A stretch of 64,000 bases of DNA from Ferruginibacter sp. (GCA_025362235.1 JANYGZ010000016.1:124001-188000), one strand, 5' to 3'. Shown: positions 17,284-26,589, numbered from the stretch's first letter. Made by a program: numbers and translations. Notes: generated from the sequence alone by a model not told the origin.

Positions 17284-18348
17284 ATGTCATTACTTTTTAC
17301 CCCTTTACCAATAAGAGATATTACTTTAAAAAACAGGATTGTTGTTTCACCAATGTGCCAGTACTCAAGTACCGATGGGTTTGCAACAGACTGGCACCTG
17401 GTGCATTTAGGCAGCCGGGCAATTGGTGGTGCCGGACTAATTATTTCAGAAGCTACTGCAGTTTCGCCAGAAGGAAGGATATCTCCCAATGATCTGGGCA
17501 TCTGGAAAAATGAACATATTGACTTTTTAAAACGCATCACTTCCTTTATTGAAGTGCAGGGCGCAGTGCCGGGTATACAGCTTGCCCACGCAGGCCGAAA
17601 AGCGAGCCATCATAGACCATGGAACGGAAACAAATCCTTAACTGCTAAAGAAGGCGCATGGCAAACAGTTGCGCCAAGTGCCATCCCACATACTGCCGGG
17701 GAACCATTACCAAAAGCAATGACCATACAGGATATTGAAAAGGTAAAAAATGATTTTATTAATGCAACGAAACGTGGCCTTGAGGCAGGCTTTAAAGTAT
17801 TTGAAATACATGCGGCACATGGTTATTTACTGAATGAATTTTTGTCGCCGCTAAGCAATGTTCGTACAGATGAGTATGGTGGCAGCTTCGAAAACAGGAT
17901 AAGGCTATTGCTGGAAATTGCAGTAAACACCAGAAAAATAATCGGTGAAAAATTAACGCTCTTTGTTCGTATATCCACTACTGACTGGGTAAACCGTGGA
18001 TGGACAGAAGATGACTCGGTGGAACTGGTAAAGATATTAAAAGAGCAAGGTGTTGATTTAATTGATTGTTCTTCGGGGGGTAATTCGCCTGAACAAAAAA
18101 TTCCTTTAGCGCCAATGTACCAGGTTCCCTTTGCAAAAAAAATAAAAAAAGAAACGGACATATTAACCGGGGCTGTGGGACTTATTACTACAGTGGCTGA
18201 AGCAGAACAGATACTAAATGATGGAGAAGCTGATCTGGTTATTTTAGCCCGCCAGTTTTTACGTGACCCTTATTTTCCTTTGCATGCTTCTAAAGAGTTG
18301 GGTGATGATATACAATGGCCGGTGCAATATGAAAGGGCTAAAAGATAA
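17284..18348 (+). CDS. Old-yellow-enzyme family NAD(P)H:flavin oxidoreductase (YqjM/NamA type)
   Basis: The 354-residue TIM-barrel protein has YqjM-class hallmarks: SPMCQYS with C25 near the flavin, the HAGRKAS motif, the active-site histidines in IHAAHGYLLNEFLSP, and NVRTDEYGGSFENR. It would bind FMN and reduce activated alkenes with NADPH. Length is typical. A phosphate-binding end LARQFLRDPYFPLHA is present. It has its own 117-base upstream gap and no operon partner. The physiological substrate is unknown; the class often answers to electrophile stress. Confidence 0.93.
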   Translation: MSLLFTPLPIRDITLKNRIVVSPMCQYSSTDGFATDWHLVHLGSRAIGGAGLIISEATAVSPEGRISPNDLGIWKNEHIDFLKRITSFIEVQGAVPGIQLAHAGRKASHHRPWNGNKSLTAKEGAWQTVAPSAIPHTAGEPLPKAMTIQDIEKVKNDFINATKRGLEAGFKVFEIHAAHGYLLNEFLSPLSNVRTDEYGGSFENRIRLLLEIAVNTRKIIGEKLTLFVRISTTDWVNRGWTEDDSVELVKILKEQGVDLIDCSSGGNSPEQKIPLAPMYQVPFAKKIKKETDILTGAVGLITTVAEAEQILNDGEADLVILARQFLRDPYFPLHASKELGDDIQWPVQYERAKR

Positions 18349-18496
18349 AGTCTATCGTAAAATAAAATAAAAACAGTTTCCGGCAATCCGCTTTAAGTGT
18401 TATAAATATAGTTGCAAAATACCTATCATGTAGTACTTTGCTGGTTTGTGATAAACGGCATCAATATGATGTTGTTTAGCAATAATTTTAAAACTG

Positions 18497-18524
18497 TTGC
18501 AAATTATTGTGTAAAATATTTTTG
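18497..18524 (+). promoter_or_regulatory. Candidate promoter for the secreted protein gene
   Basis: TTG (18497-18499) and TATTTTTG (18517-18524) are separated by 17 bases, close to the 19-base Bacteroidota spacing. The start codon is at 18569. Confidence 0.5.
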
Positions 18525-18568
18525 TTTGCATTTTAGTTCAACCTTTCTAAATTTTATAAACACCTGTC

Positions 18569-19801
18569 ATGAAGCAAAAGCTTGTACGCTTTAAAATATT
18601 TCCCTACTTTTTCATCGTCGGCTCCCTTATACAAGAAAATACACTCGCACAACAATACGACTGTAATTTTAAGCCCCCTGTGATTACCATTGATTTTGGC
18701 ACCAGCCATCATGAAAAAGATGTAGACCTTTCATCCTTATTAAATTATAATGAGGTAAGGGATGAATGCCCTGCAGATGGCAATTACTCTTTTATTACAC
18801 ATACGAGTAGTTGTTTTAATAATAACTGGAATATCCTTACAGAAGACCATACGCCCAATGATGTTGATGGCAGGATGATGGTAATAAATGCTGCATCAGA
18901 ACCCGGCACTTTTTTTATTAATTATATATCCGGGCTTAAACAGGGAACTACTTACGAATTTTCAGTTTGGCTTTTAAATATTTGCTACGGTAACAATGGT
19001 TGTGAGCCCATTCCTCCTCAAATTGATATCTCCATTTCATCAGGAGTAAATTTAATTGCACAATTTTCAACCGGAGAAATAATGCCTTCGCCACAACCAA
19101 ACTGGAAAAAGTATTTTGGCACATTTACCGTGCCGCCTGGTGCCAATGTAGTAGTGATAAAAATGGACAATACTGTCAATGGTGGTTGCGGTACTGATTT
19201 TGTTGTAGATGACATTTTAATAAAAGAATGCATGATGCAGGTACCTATAATAACAGCAGCACCTAAACCAGCAGCTGTTAAAAGTGTTGTGGCAAAACCG
19301 GTTGAAAAAGAAGCTGCGAAACCTGTTGCCCCAACAGCGGTTCTTAAAAAAAACAACGCAGAAATTTTAAATGCACCTCTTACTGCTAAGCCCGCAAACG
19401 CACCTATGGCAAATATAAAAAAATTACCGCCCATGTCAATACCCACGGTTATAGCAACAAGGGCCAATCCTTTAATAAAACAAATTGAAACGACCGAAAC
19501 AGAGTTGCTTATTGAATTGTATGATAATGGAGAAATAGATGGAGATACTGTTACCATTTATCATAACAATGAGTTGCTTATTGCACATGCGGGTATCTCC
19601 GAAAAACCAATAACTGTAAAAATTAAGGTAGATAAAGAGCACCCACACCATGAGCTGATAATGGTAGCAGATAACCTGGGTTCAATACCTCCCAATACTT
19701 CGTTGATGGTAATAACAGCTAACAATAAACGCTATGAAATTTTCATCTCTTCATCAGAACAAAAAAATGCAAAAATTGTAATTGATCTTAAAGAGCCTTA
19801 A
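18569..19801 (+). CDS. Secreted multi-domain protein of unknown function
   Basis: The 410-residue protein has a signal peptide ending near ENTLAQ (about residue 28). Residues 35-220 form a beta-rich, cysteine-containing module with phrases (FFINYISGLKQGTTYEFSVWL; FVVDDILIKEC) seen in carbohydrate-binding-like domains of Bacteroidota surface proteins. A low-complexity Ala/Pro/Lys/Val linker spans about 225-300. A final all-beta domain of about 110 residues (TELLIELYDNGEIDGDTVTIY) recurs at the C-terminus of other secreted proteins of the phylum. The layout suggests an exported, surface-bound binding protein. No catalytic residues are recognised. Family names are not certain. Confidence 0.72.
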   Translation: MKQKLVRFKIFPYFFIVGSLIQENTLAQQYDCNFKPPVITIDFGTSHHEKDVDLSSLLNYNEVRDECPADGNYSFITHTSSCFNNNWNILTEDHTPNDVDGRMMVINAASEPGTFFINYISGLKQGTTYEFSVWLLNICYGNNGCEPIPPQIDISISSGVNLIAQFSTGEIMPSPQPNWKKYFGTFTVPPGANVVVIKMDNTVNGGCGTDFVVDDILIKECMMQVPIITAAPKPAAVKSVVAKPVEKEAAKPVAPTAVLKKNNAEILNAPLTAKPANAPMANIKKLPPMSIPTVIATRANPLIKQIETTETELLIELYDNGEIDGDTVTIYHNNELLIAHAGISEKPITVKIKVDKEHPHHELIMVADNLGSIPPNTSLMVITANNKRYEIFISSSEQKNAKIVIDLKEP

Positions 19802-19839
19802 ATACATTTCGCACTAAGGAATTAAAAGGAGCCGACATA

Positions 19840-20097
19840 TCAAAGTTCAAGGGTTTTCTTTTGTATGACTTGTTTATCAGTTTGTGTTTTTGCTAATGAC
19901 CGGGCAGTTTCAAAGTTTGCTTTTGCCTTATTGTTTTTGTAAAGCTCACCAAGCAGAGTGTAATATTAATGGTTACGGGTTAATTGCAGCTTTTCTGCTT
20001 CTGCTATGGCGGCCTGTTTTCCAGCTGTTTTTGAAAGCGCAAAAGTTCTGGTGAGTGCAGCAATAGGCGAGTATTCTATTTTGATAATTGCAGCAGT
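19840..20097 (-). pseudogene. Remnant of an ECF sigma factor gene (DUF6596 type), C-terminal fragment with a stop codon
   Basis: The reverse strand encodes about 86 codons in one frame, starting abruptly after the glycosidase stop and ending at TGA (19840-19842). The peptide (YSPIAALTRTFALSKTAGKQ, then AEAEKLQLTRNH, a TAA, and YYTLLGELYKNNKAKANFE) matches the TPR-like C-terminal end of the long sigma-70 family proteins with a DUF6596 domain, normally about 400 residues. A single in-frame TAA stands where such proteins usually have another tyrosine. All N-terminal sigma regions are gone. This is a decayed, deletion-truncated gene. Confidence 0.8.
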
Positions 20098-20099
20098 TG

Positions 20100-22781
20100 T
20101 TAATCCTCCTCTTCGTCATCATCAATAAAAATTTCATGACCGGTTCCCTCCTTCCATTCTTCTTTCTTTACTTCGCTGCCGCCAATTAAATCTGCTACCA
20201 ATGATGTCCACCCTGTTTGGTGGCTGGCACCTAAACCTCTTCCGGTATCGCCATGAAAATATTCATAAAATAATACCAGTTTTTCATTGCCGGGTTTTTT
20301 ATAAAACCAGTTCTGATCTCCATTTAATTTTCGTTCGCCATTTTTATCAATAGCCAGCAGGCTTACAATTCTGTCAGTTAATACTTTAGAAACATCTACC
20401 AGGTTCATCATATTACCTGAACCGACAGGACATTCTACTTTTAAATGATCGCCGTAAAATTCGCCGTACTTTCGGATTGAGCGGATGATAAGATAATTGA
20501 TGGGCATCCATACCGGCCCACGCCAGTTGCTGTTGCCGCCAAAAAGATTGCTGGTAGAATCTCCTGGGTCGTATTGAATTTCATACTTTACACCATCAAT
20601 GGTTACAGAATAAGGATTGGCTTCATGATATTTTGATAATGCCCTGATACCTCCATCAGATAAAAATTCATCCTCGTTCAACATGCGGTTCAGTAAATGG
20701 ATAAGCCTATCCTTTTTAACGAGTGATAACAATATCTCTTCTCCATCACCCCGCTCTTCATTGGGCCAAAAGAGGTTGTTTTTCTCCCGGTAATCTTCAA
20801 ACCAATCTACCCGTTTTTTAAAATCCGGCAAGCACTCAAAAATTTCTTTATTCATTATACTCACTGCAAATAAACCTGTTAACCCGACTACACTTTGTAT
20901 CCGCAACTGCATGGGTGTTGCACCAGCGGTAGACCGTAATGAGTCGTAATAAAATTTATCCTCTTCATTCCAAAGACTCTGGCTGTTGAGCGCCTCAGAT
21001 ATCATTACAAAATGTTCAAAAAATTTGGTGGCAGTATCTTCAAAAGCTATATCCTGTTGTGCAATTTCTAATGCCATATCCATCATATTGAGTGCATACA
21101 TCCCCATCCAGCTGGTGCCATCTGCCTGCTCCAGGTGCATCTGGTCCGATAAATTATGGCTACGGTTAAATACACCAATATTATCAAGCCCTAAAAACCC
21201 ACCTTCAAAAATATTATTGCCGCTGCGGTCTTTACGGTTTATCCACCAGGTAAAATTAATCAGCAGTTTCTGGAATACTTTTTTCAGGAAAATAATATCG
21301 CCTACCCCGTAGGTTTCTTTTTCAATCCGGTAGACTTCCATGGCTGCCCATGCCTGCACTGGCGGATTAACATCACTAAAATTCCACTCATAAGCCGGCA
21401 ATTGCCCATCGGGTTTCATATACCATTCCCGCATAATCAGCAGCAGCTGATTTTTTGCATATTCAGGATCTACCATTACCAGTGAAATACAATGAAAAGC
21501 AAGGTCCCATGCGGCATACCAGGGATATTCCCATTTATCCGGCATGGCAATAATATCCTGGTTTTTTAAATGCTTCCAATCATTGTTACGGCCATTTTTC
21601 TTGCCATCATTTACCGGGGTTATGCCATCACTGGTGGTAAGCCAGCGCTCTACATCATAATGATAATATTGTTTGCTCCAGAGTACACCAGCCAGGGCTT
21701 TGCGCTGTATATTTTTCAAATCGTCTGAAATGTTAACAGGTAATATCGTTCTGTAAAAATCATCTGCCTCATTTTTTCGCATGGCAAATATTTTCTCAAA
21801 CCCTTTACTAAAAGGCTTATCATCTGCCCTGTTGGTAAGGCGGCAATAAATAGTTTTGGTTTCGCCACCCTTCAGTTTCAATTCATACACTGGGCTAAAC
21901 TTGGTGCCTTCTTTTCGGCTGCGAAGTTTTTTGCGGTTGCTGCCATCAATAATAGCATCATGAAAAGCATCTTTTACAAAAGGTGTTTCGTTTATTGCGC
22001 CGGTTGCTTTATTAAGGTTGGTTTCGTTATCTGTATAAAGGCAATCGTCGGGAGGTTGAAAATAAAAATAATAATTTCCTAATCGCTTATGATCTACTTT
22101 AACGGATGTTTTATTCAAAAAACTAATAGATGGTTTGGGTTCATCCGGAGTAAATATCCAACGGTTATAAAACCATAGTGTAGGCAACACCGTTATTGGA
22201 GCAGCTATATTATTGCGGTTGGTAATTTCAATCTCTATAAAAATATCCTGGGGATTTTGTTTGGCGTAAACAATATTCACATCAAAATACTCATCCTTAT
22301 CAAATACACCTGTATCCAGGATTTCATATTCAGGGTCCAGCATTGTCCGGCTGCTGTTGGTGGTTTTAAGGTCTTCGTATGGAAATTGCTGCTGGGGATA
22401 TTTGTATAAATATTCCATGTAATAATGTGTTGGAATATTATCCTGGTAGTAATATAATTCTTTTACATCTTCTCCATGGTTGCCTTCGTAATTACCAAGG
22501 CCAAATAAACGTTCTTTCAAAATTTTGTCTTTCCCGTTCCATAGGGCAATGGCAAAACACAGGTTCTGAAAATAATCTGATATCCCCGCAATGCCATCCT
22601 CGCCCCAGCGGTAGGTTCTAAAGTGTGACTCTTCGAATGGTAAATAGCCCCATGCATCCCCATGGCCACCGTAATCTTCTCTTACAGTACCCCATTGCCT
22701 TTCACTGAGATAGGGCCCCCATTGTTCAAGGGGGATTGGCTTTTTATAATTAACGGCTAACCGCTGGTGTTCTGCTGACAT
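20100..22781 (-). CDS. GH63-like / MGH1-type glycoside hydrolase
   Basis: The 893-residue cytosolic protein (no signal peptide) belongs to the glucosidase/mannosyl-oligosaccharide glucosidase superfamily. The N-terminal part (about 1-330) is beta-rich (TVREDYGGHGDAWGYLPFEE), followed by an (alpha/alpha)6 barrel with YPWYAAWDLAFHCISLVM, GQLPAYEWNFSDVNPPV, LEQADGTSWMGMYALNMMD and NWRGPVWMPINYLI. The acidic residues in these phrases fit the catalytic pair of inverting GH63 enzymes, but which ones act is inference. The C-terminus is a run of acidic residues (DDDEEED). A LacI-type palindrome lies 115 bases upstream of the start, suggesting sugar control. The substrate may be an alpha-glucoside or an osmolyte-like glycoside. 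Confidence 0.85.
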   Translation of the reverse strand: MSAEHQRLAVNYKKPIPLEQWGPYLSERQWGTVREDYGGHGDAWGYLPFEESHFRTYRWGEDGIAGISDYFQNLCFAIALWNGKDKILKERLFGLGNYEGNHGEDVKELYYYQDNIPTHYYMEYLYKYPQQQFPYEDLKTTNSSRTMLDPEYEILDTGVFDKDEYFDVNIVYAKQNPQDIFIEIEITNRNNIAAPITVLPTLWFYNRWIFTPDEPKPSISFLNKTSVKVDHKRLGNYYFYFQPPDDCLYTDNETNLNKATGAINETPFVKDAFHDAIIDGSNRKKLRSRKEGTKFSPVYELKLKGGETKTIYCRLTNRADDKPFSKGFEKIFAMRKNEADDFYRTILPVNISDDLKNIQRKALAGVLWSKQYYHYDVERWLTTSDGITPVNDGKKNGRNNDWKHLKNQDIIAMPDKWEYPWYAAWDLAFHCISLVMVDPEYAKNQLLLIMREWYMKPDGQLPAYEWNFSDVNPPVQAWAAMEVYRIEKETYGVGDIIFLKKVFQKLLINFTWWINRKDRSGNNIFEGGFLGLDNIGVFNRSHNLSDQMHLEQADGTSWMGMYALNMMDMALEIAQQDIAFEDTATKFFEHFVMISEALNSQSLWNEEDKFYYDSLRSTAGATPMQLRIQSVVGLTGLFAVSIMNKEIFECLPDFKKRVDWFEDYREKNNLFWPNEERGDGEEILLSLVKKDRLIHLLNRMLNEDEFLSDGGIRALSKYHEANPYSVTIDGVKYEIQYDPGDSTSNLFGGNSNWRGPVWMPINYLIIRSIRKYGEFYGDHLKVECPVGSGNMMNLVDVSKVLTDRIVSLLAIDKNGERKLNGDQNWFYKKPGNEKLVLFYEYFHGDTGRGLGASHQTGWTSLVADLIGGSEVKKEEWKEGTGHEIFIDDDEEED

Positions 22782-22895
22782 AGTTGTTAATATTAGGTAT
22801 GCTATTGTATATTAAACAAACAAAAACATACTGGTTAAACAATAGTAAAAATAAGCCTTTTAAAGAAGCGGGAATTTGATTATAGAAATTTAAAT

Positions 22896-22909
22896 ATCAA
22901 ACGTTTGAT
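22896..22909. promoter_or_regulatory. LacI-family-like operator palindrome
   Basis: ATCAAACGTTTGAT is a perfect 14-base palindrome with the central CG typical of LacI/PurR-type operators. It is 115 bases upstream of the glycosidase start and about 190 bases from the divergent SRPBCC gene. The remaining 300 bases of the gap are AT-rich with only a promoter box for the plus-strand gene. Confidence 0.5.
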
Positions 22910-23074
22910 GTTGAGATAAAAACAGTAAGCATACAAATTAATATAAAATATGACTGATAACTGAAAAGATAAATTTTTATAAAAAATATTTTTGTTATTA
23001 TAAAATTAAAAAACGAGGCACATACTGATATGCTGCAGAAGGTAAATAATTCATCTGTTCCGTTAGTCTTTATA

Positions 23075-23082
23075 TATTTTTG
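23075..23082 (+). promoter_or_regulatory. TAnnTTTG box before the SRPBCC pair
   Basis: TATTTTTG is an exact -7 match ending 17 bases before the ATG at 23100; the -33 region shows only CTG. Confidence 0.4.
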
Positions 23083-23099
23083 TAATGAATTAGTATGTT

Positions 23100-23633
23100 A
23101 TGACGACCGTAACTAATATAAAATTGGTAAGTAAAAACAAACATATCATTAAAATAATCGGTTCGACAATTGACATTAACGGTCGACCTGAAGCTATTTG
23201 GGACAACATTACCAATGTAAAAATAGAGCAGTTTTCTCACCCAAAATTTTTCAAACTTATTGACATACCAAAACCACTGAAAGCGGAAGTAATTTCAGAA
23301 GGTATCGGCGGTAAACGAATTGCATATTTTGATAATGGAAAAAGATTTATGCAACAAATCTTAGTTTGGAAACCATTGAAAGAATATTCATTTTCCTTTA
23401 ATCCTGAGAAAGGATTTAGAGTATGTTATCTTTTTGAACTTTCTCAAGGTGTTTTCCAAATTCCATTTGGTGCATATTATTTAACAACAAGTGGACAAAC
23501 GACAACACTAAAGTTAACGACAACTTATAGTATTGATAGTCGACTATATTTTTTATTTAATATACCCGCAAGACTTATTTTAAAGGCCTTTCAAAGGTAT
23601 TTGTTGAACTCAATCAAAAAAAACTCTGAATAA
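23100..23633 (+). CDS. SRPBCC-fold protein
   Basis: The 177-residue protein has the pattern of the START/Bet v1-like SRPBCC fold: a first strand and helix (STIDINGRPEAIWDNITNV), then a curved sheet with GGKRIAYFDNGKRFMQQILVWKPLKEYSF, and a long C-terminal helix (IPARLILKAFQRYLLNSIKK). Such proteins bind hydrophobic ligands in a deep pocket, and no catalytic residues are evident. It directly abuts a second gene of the same fold (stop TAA then ATG). There is no signal peptide. Function and ligand unknown. Confidence 0.75.
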   Translation: MTTVTNIKLVSKNKHIIKIIGSTIDINGRPEAIWDNITNVKIEQFSHPKFFKLIDIPKPLKAEVISEGIGGKRIAYFDNGKRFMQQILVWKPLKEYSFSFNPEKGFRVCYLFELSQGVFQIPFGAYYLTTSGQTTTLKLTTTYSIDSRLYFLFNIPARLILKAFQRYLLNSIKKNSE

Positions 23634-24092
23634 ATGGAAGCAATAAAATTTACAGAAACGATAATAATAAACGAAAAATCCGAAAAGGTTTTTGACTTCA
23701 CACAAGACTATAAAAAACGTTTAAGTTGGGACACATTTTTAAAAAGGGCAGACCTAATCGAAGGTTCGACAATAGTAGATAAAGGAGTAAAAGCTTATTG
23801 TGTTGCTAAAAATGGACTTGGAATGGTAACTGAGTACGTTACTTACAATCGCCCAAAAGTCGCAGCAATAATAATGACTAAAGGTCCATTTATGTTCAAA
23901 TCCTTTTTAGGTTCTTGGACATTTAAGCAAACTCAAACTTACAACACAGAAGTAATTTTTCTATATTCTTTTACACTTAGGTTTCCTTTTACTTTGTTGA
24001 CAAATTATATAAAAAACAGCTTGCAGACAAACGTAAAGCAAAGACTATTTGACCTTAAAAAAAGCATTGAAAATGAAAGTTCAAAGATATAA
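23634..24092 (+). CDS. Second SRPBCC-fold protein
   Basis: The 152-residue protein starts at the base after the upstream stop codon, so both are translated from one mRNA. It begins with the classic SRPBCC opening (ETIIINEKSEKVFDFTQDYKKRLSWDTFLKRADLIEG), and continues with a sheet and C-terminal helix (LQTNVKQRLFDLKKSIENE). The two genes share a fold but are too different to be a recent tandem duplication. Together with the next MFS exporter they may form a unit, though 43 bases separate them. Codon wording resembles the two unknown genes at 9286-10569 more than the core genes. Confidence 0.75.
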   Translation: MEAIKFTETIIINEKSEKVFDFTQDYKKRLSWDTFLKRADLIEGSTIVDKGVKAYCVAKNGLGMVTEYVTYNRPKVAAIIMTKGPFMFKSFLGSWTFKQTQTYNTEVIFLYSFTLRFPFTLLTNYIKNSLQTNVKQRLFDLKKSIENESSKI

Positions 24093-24135
24093 TATCACCA
24101 AGCTAAAAACCATACACATTTAATGTAACTAAAAG

Positions 24136-25335
24136 ATGAGCACAGCCGCAGCAACATTACCACAACGCACCCTTTACCGCATATTATTTACAATTGCTTT
24201 TACGCATTTTATCAATGATTTGTTACAAGCCATAATACCTTCTGTTTATCCCCTGCTTAAAACAAACTTTCATTTAAGCTTTGCACAAATAGGCATGATA
24301 ACATTTACGTTTCAGTTAATGGCATCTTTACTCCAACCCTTTATTGGCATTTATACCGACAGGCGCCCACAGCCTTATTCACTGGCAATAGGTATGGGCT
24401 TTACGCTGGCAGGATTGATTTTATTGTCTCAGTCATCGGGCTATTATTCTATACTGCTGGCTGTTGGATGTGTAGGTATTGGTTCATCTGTTTTTCATCC
24501 TGAGAGCAGCCGTATGGCCTTTTTGGCTTCGGGCGGAAAGCGTGGGTTGGCACAGTCTATTTTTCAATTGGGTGGCAATGCCGGTAGTGCTACCGGACCA
24601 TTGCTGGTGGCATTGATAGTTATTCCTTTTGGCCTCGGACATATCATCTGGTTTACACTTGTAGCCATAGTAGGAATATCTATTTTGCTTAAAATGGCTG
24701 GCTGGTACAAAATTCAAATAGCGTTGAGGGCGGCAGGTAAAGCAAGCCATCTTGTGGAAGATTACAATTATTTGCCGAAGAAAAAAATAATCAGTTCGGT
24801 AGCTGTTTTATTACTGCTGATATTTTCAAAATATTTTTACCTCGTATCCATCACCAACTATTTTACTTTTTATTTGATAGAACGTTTTCATGTTTCTATA
24901 CAGCAATCTCAATTATACCTTTTTGCATTTTTAGCCGCAGTAGCAGCAGGCACATTGATGGGCGGGCCGCTGGGTGACCGTTTTGGACGTAAATATGTTA
25001 TCTGGTTTTCTATATTGGGCGCTGCACCTTTTACATTACTGTTACCACATGCCAATCTTTTATGGGCCGGGGTACTTTCTGTAATTATAGGAGTAATAAT
25101 AGCTTCTGCCTTTTCGGCCATATTGGTATATGCACAGGAATTGATACCCGGTAAAGTAGGTATGGTAAGCGGTTTGTTTTTTGGTTTTGCATTCGGAATA
25201 GCAGGTATTGGATCGGCCTTGCTGGGCAGGCTGGCAGATTATTCCGGTATTGTGTATGTATTTCATATCTGTGCATTTTTACCATTACTGGGTATCATTA
25301 CAGGGTTATTACCCAACCTGAAGAAAAAAGGGTAG
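24136..25335 (+). CDS. MFS exporter of the fosmidomycin-resistance (Fsr) type
   Basis: The 399-residue protein has 12 predicted helices and Fsr-subfamily hallmarks: HFINDLLQAIIPSVYPLLK in helix 1, QPFIGIYTDRRPQP after helix 2, SSVFHPESSRMAFLASGGKRG after helix 4 and GGPLGDRFGRKYVIWFS in the central loop. The family includes E. coli Fsr, which exports fosmidomycin, but many members have unknown substrates. The ATG at 24136 gives the normal length. No regulator gene is beside it. Drug resistance should not be assumed. Confidence 0.9.
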   Translation: MSTAAATLPQRTLYRILFTIAFTHFINDLLQAIIPSVYPLLKTNFHLSFAQIGMITFTFQLMASLLQPFIGIYTDRRPQPYSLAIGMGFTLAGLILLSQSSGYYSILLAVGCVGIGSSVFHPESSRMAFLASGGKRGLAQSIFQLGGNAGSATGPLLVALIVIPFGLGHIIWFTLVAIVGISILLKMAGWYKIQIALRAAGKASHLVEDYNYLPKKKIISSVAVLLLLIFSKYFYLVSITNYFTFYLIERFHVSIQQSQLYLFAFLAAVAAGTLMGGPLGDRFGRKYVIWFSILGAAPFTLLLPHANLLWAGVLSVIIGVIIASAFSAILVYAQELIPGKVGMVSGLFFGFAFGIAGIGSALLGRLADYSGIVYVFHICAFLPLLGIITGLLPNLKKKG

Positions 25336-25491
25336 CCATGCCCATAATAGATTTACTATCAATTTTTATGCAATAATAAACATGGCTTTAAGTGGTGGTA
25401 ATTGTGGAAATGCGTTGTAAAATCATAGTTTGGAAAAAATAATTTCTCATCTTTAAAATATAGTATATCGTAGTTCGTCAACCATATATAC

Positions 25492-26073
25492 ATGGAAGAT
25501 GTGCTGACTATACCAACTGCAATGAGCGCTGAGGATAATAAAAATATTACCCATATTATTAAAAGTATGAGCAGGCGCCTGCTCGGCTTTATTAAAAAAA
25601 GGGTGGCCAGTCCGGAAGATGCAGAAGATATACTGCAGGAAGTATTTTACCAGTATGCTGGCAACGCAGCTACTATTAACCAGGCAACAAGCTGGCTGTT
25701 TACAGTAGCCAATAATAAAATAACAGATAGCTACCGTAAAAAGAAGTTGCCGCTGGCCGATGATATTTTCACATCATCATCAACAGATGAAGATAGTTTT
25801 GACTGGAAAGAAATTTTATTGCAATCGGATACTAATCCCGAAACTGAATACCTGCGCAATATTTTTTGGGAAGAGTTGCAAATGGCACTGGATGAATTGC
25901 CGGCAGAACAGCGGGAGGTATTTATTGAACACGAAATGAATGGTGTTGCCTTTAAAGATATAGAAGCCAAAACGGGTGTAGGTGTGGCCACACTTATTAG
26001 CCGGAAACGCTATGCTGTATTACATTTAAGAGAAAGGTTACAAATTTTGAGAGATGAGTTATTAAATTATTAA
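25492..26073 (+). CDS. ECF-type RNA polymerase sigma factor
   Basis: The 193-residue protein has sigma region 2 at about residues 22-90 (LLGFIKKRVASPEDAEDILQEVFYQY, then ATSWLFTVANNKITDSYRKKK) and region 4 at about 130-185 (ALDELPAEQREVFIEHEMNGVAFKDIEAKTGVGVATLISRKRYAVLHLRERL). It lacks a C-terminal extension. The gene downstream (60 bases) encodes a two-helix membrane protein that could be an unorthodox anti-sigma or a target; no FecR-like anti-sigma is present. The region upstream does not carry a clear TAnnTTTG box, so it may be self-controlled. Confidence 0.92.
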   Translation: MEDVLTIPTAMSAEDNKNITHIIKSMSRRLLGFIKKRVASPEDAEDILQEVFYQYAGNAATINQATSWLFTVANNKITDSYRKKKLPLADDIFTSSSTDEDSFDWKEILLQSDTNPETEYLRNIFWEELQMALDELPAEQREVFIEHEMNGVAFKDIEAKTGVGVATLISRKRYAVLHLRERLQILRDELLNY

Positions 26074-26133
26074 ACATTATCGTAAGCACAAAAAAATAAG
26101 TAAGTGCATTTGCGGTAAACAAAAATATATACA

Positions 26134-26505
26134 ATGAAAAAATTTTGGATAAAAAAAGGGCTGATGTTTGTTACATTATTTATAGTTATTACCCTTGTGG
26201 TGGGCTTAGTGGTAATGGGACTGTGGAACGCCATATTGCCTGCAGTATTAGGTATCAAAGCTATTACGTTTATACAGGCCCTAGGTATTTTATTATTAAG
26301 TAAAATATTATTTGGAGGTTTTAAAGGTGGTAGAAATAGCAATCACAATTGGAGAATGAAAATGCAGCAATGGAAAATGAGCCAGGAAAAAATGAGCAAT
26401 ATGACCCCGGAAGAAAAAGAAAAATTTAAAGCCGAGTGGAAAAGCCGGTGTGGCCACAGATGGAAAATGCGTGAGCAAGATACAGCAACCCGTGTGCCTG
26501 AATAA
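26134..26505 (+). CDS. Small membrane protein following the sigma gene
   Basis: The 123-residue protein has two hydrophobic helices (about residues 9-32 and 38-60) and a soluble, strongly charged tail rich in Lys, Met, Trp and Glu (MKMQQWKMSQEKMSNMTPEEKEKFKAEWKSRC). The tail has a single CGH site and an acidic/basic helix like those of periplasmic metal or stress sensors, but no known family was recognised. Its place 60 bases after an ECF sigma gene suggests co-transcription and perhaps a modulating role. Start ATG is clear from the lysine-rich signal-like beginning. Confidence 0.7.
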   Translation: MKKFWIKKGLMFVTLFIVITLVVGLVVMGLWNAILPAVLGIKAITFIQALGILLLSKILFGGFKGGRNSNHNWRMKMQQWKMSQEKMSNMTPEEKEKFKAEWKSRCGHRWKMREQDTATRVPE

Positions 26506-26589
26506 ATTGCAATATGCTTTGTTAAACAATCCTGTTACTGCAATTATTATAGAAATCTATTGCCGTATCATTTACTTAAAATTTCTTTT

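Noticed and set aside
18412-18594. 60-codon frame before the secreted protein gene
   Set aside because: It covers the promoter and overlaps the real start; no signs of coding.
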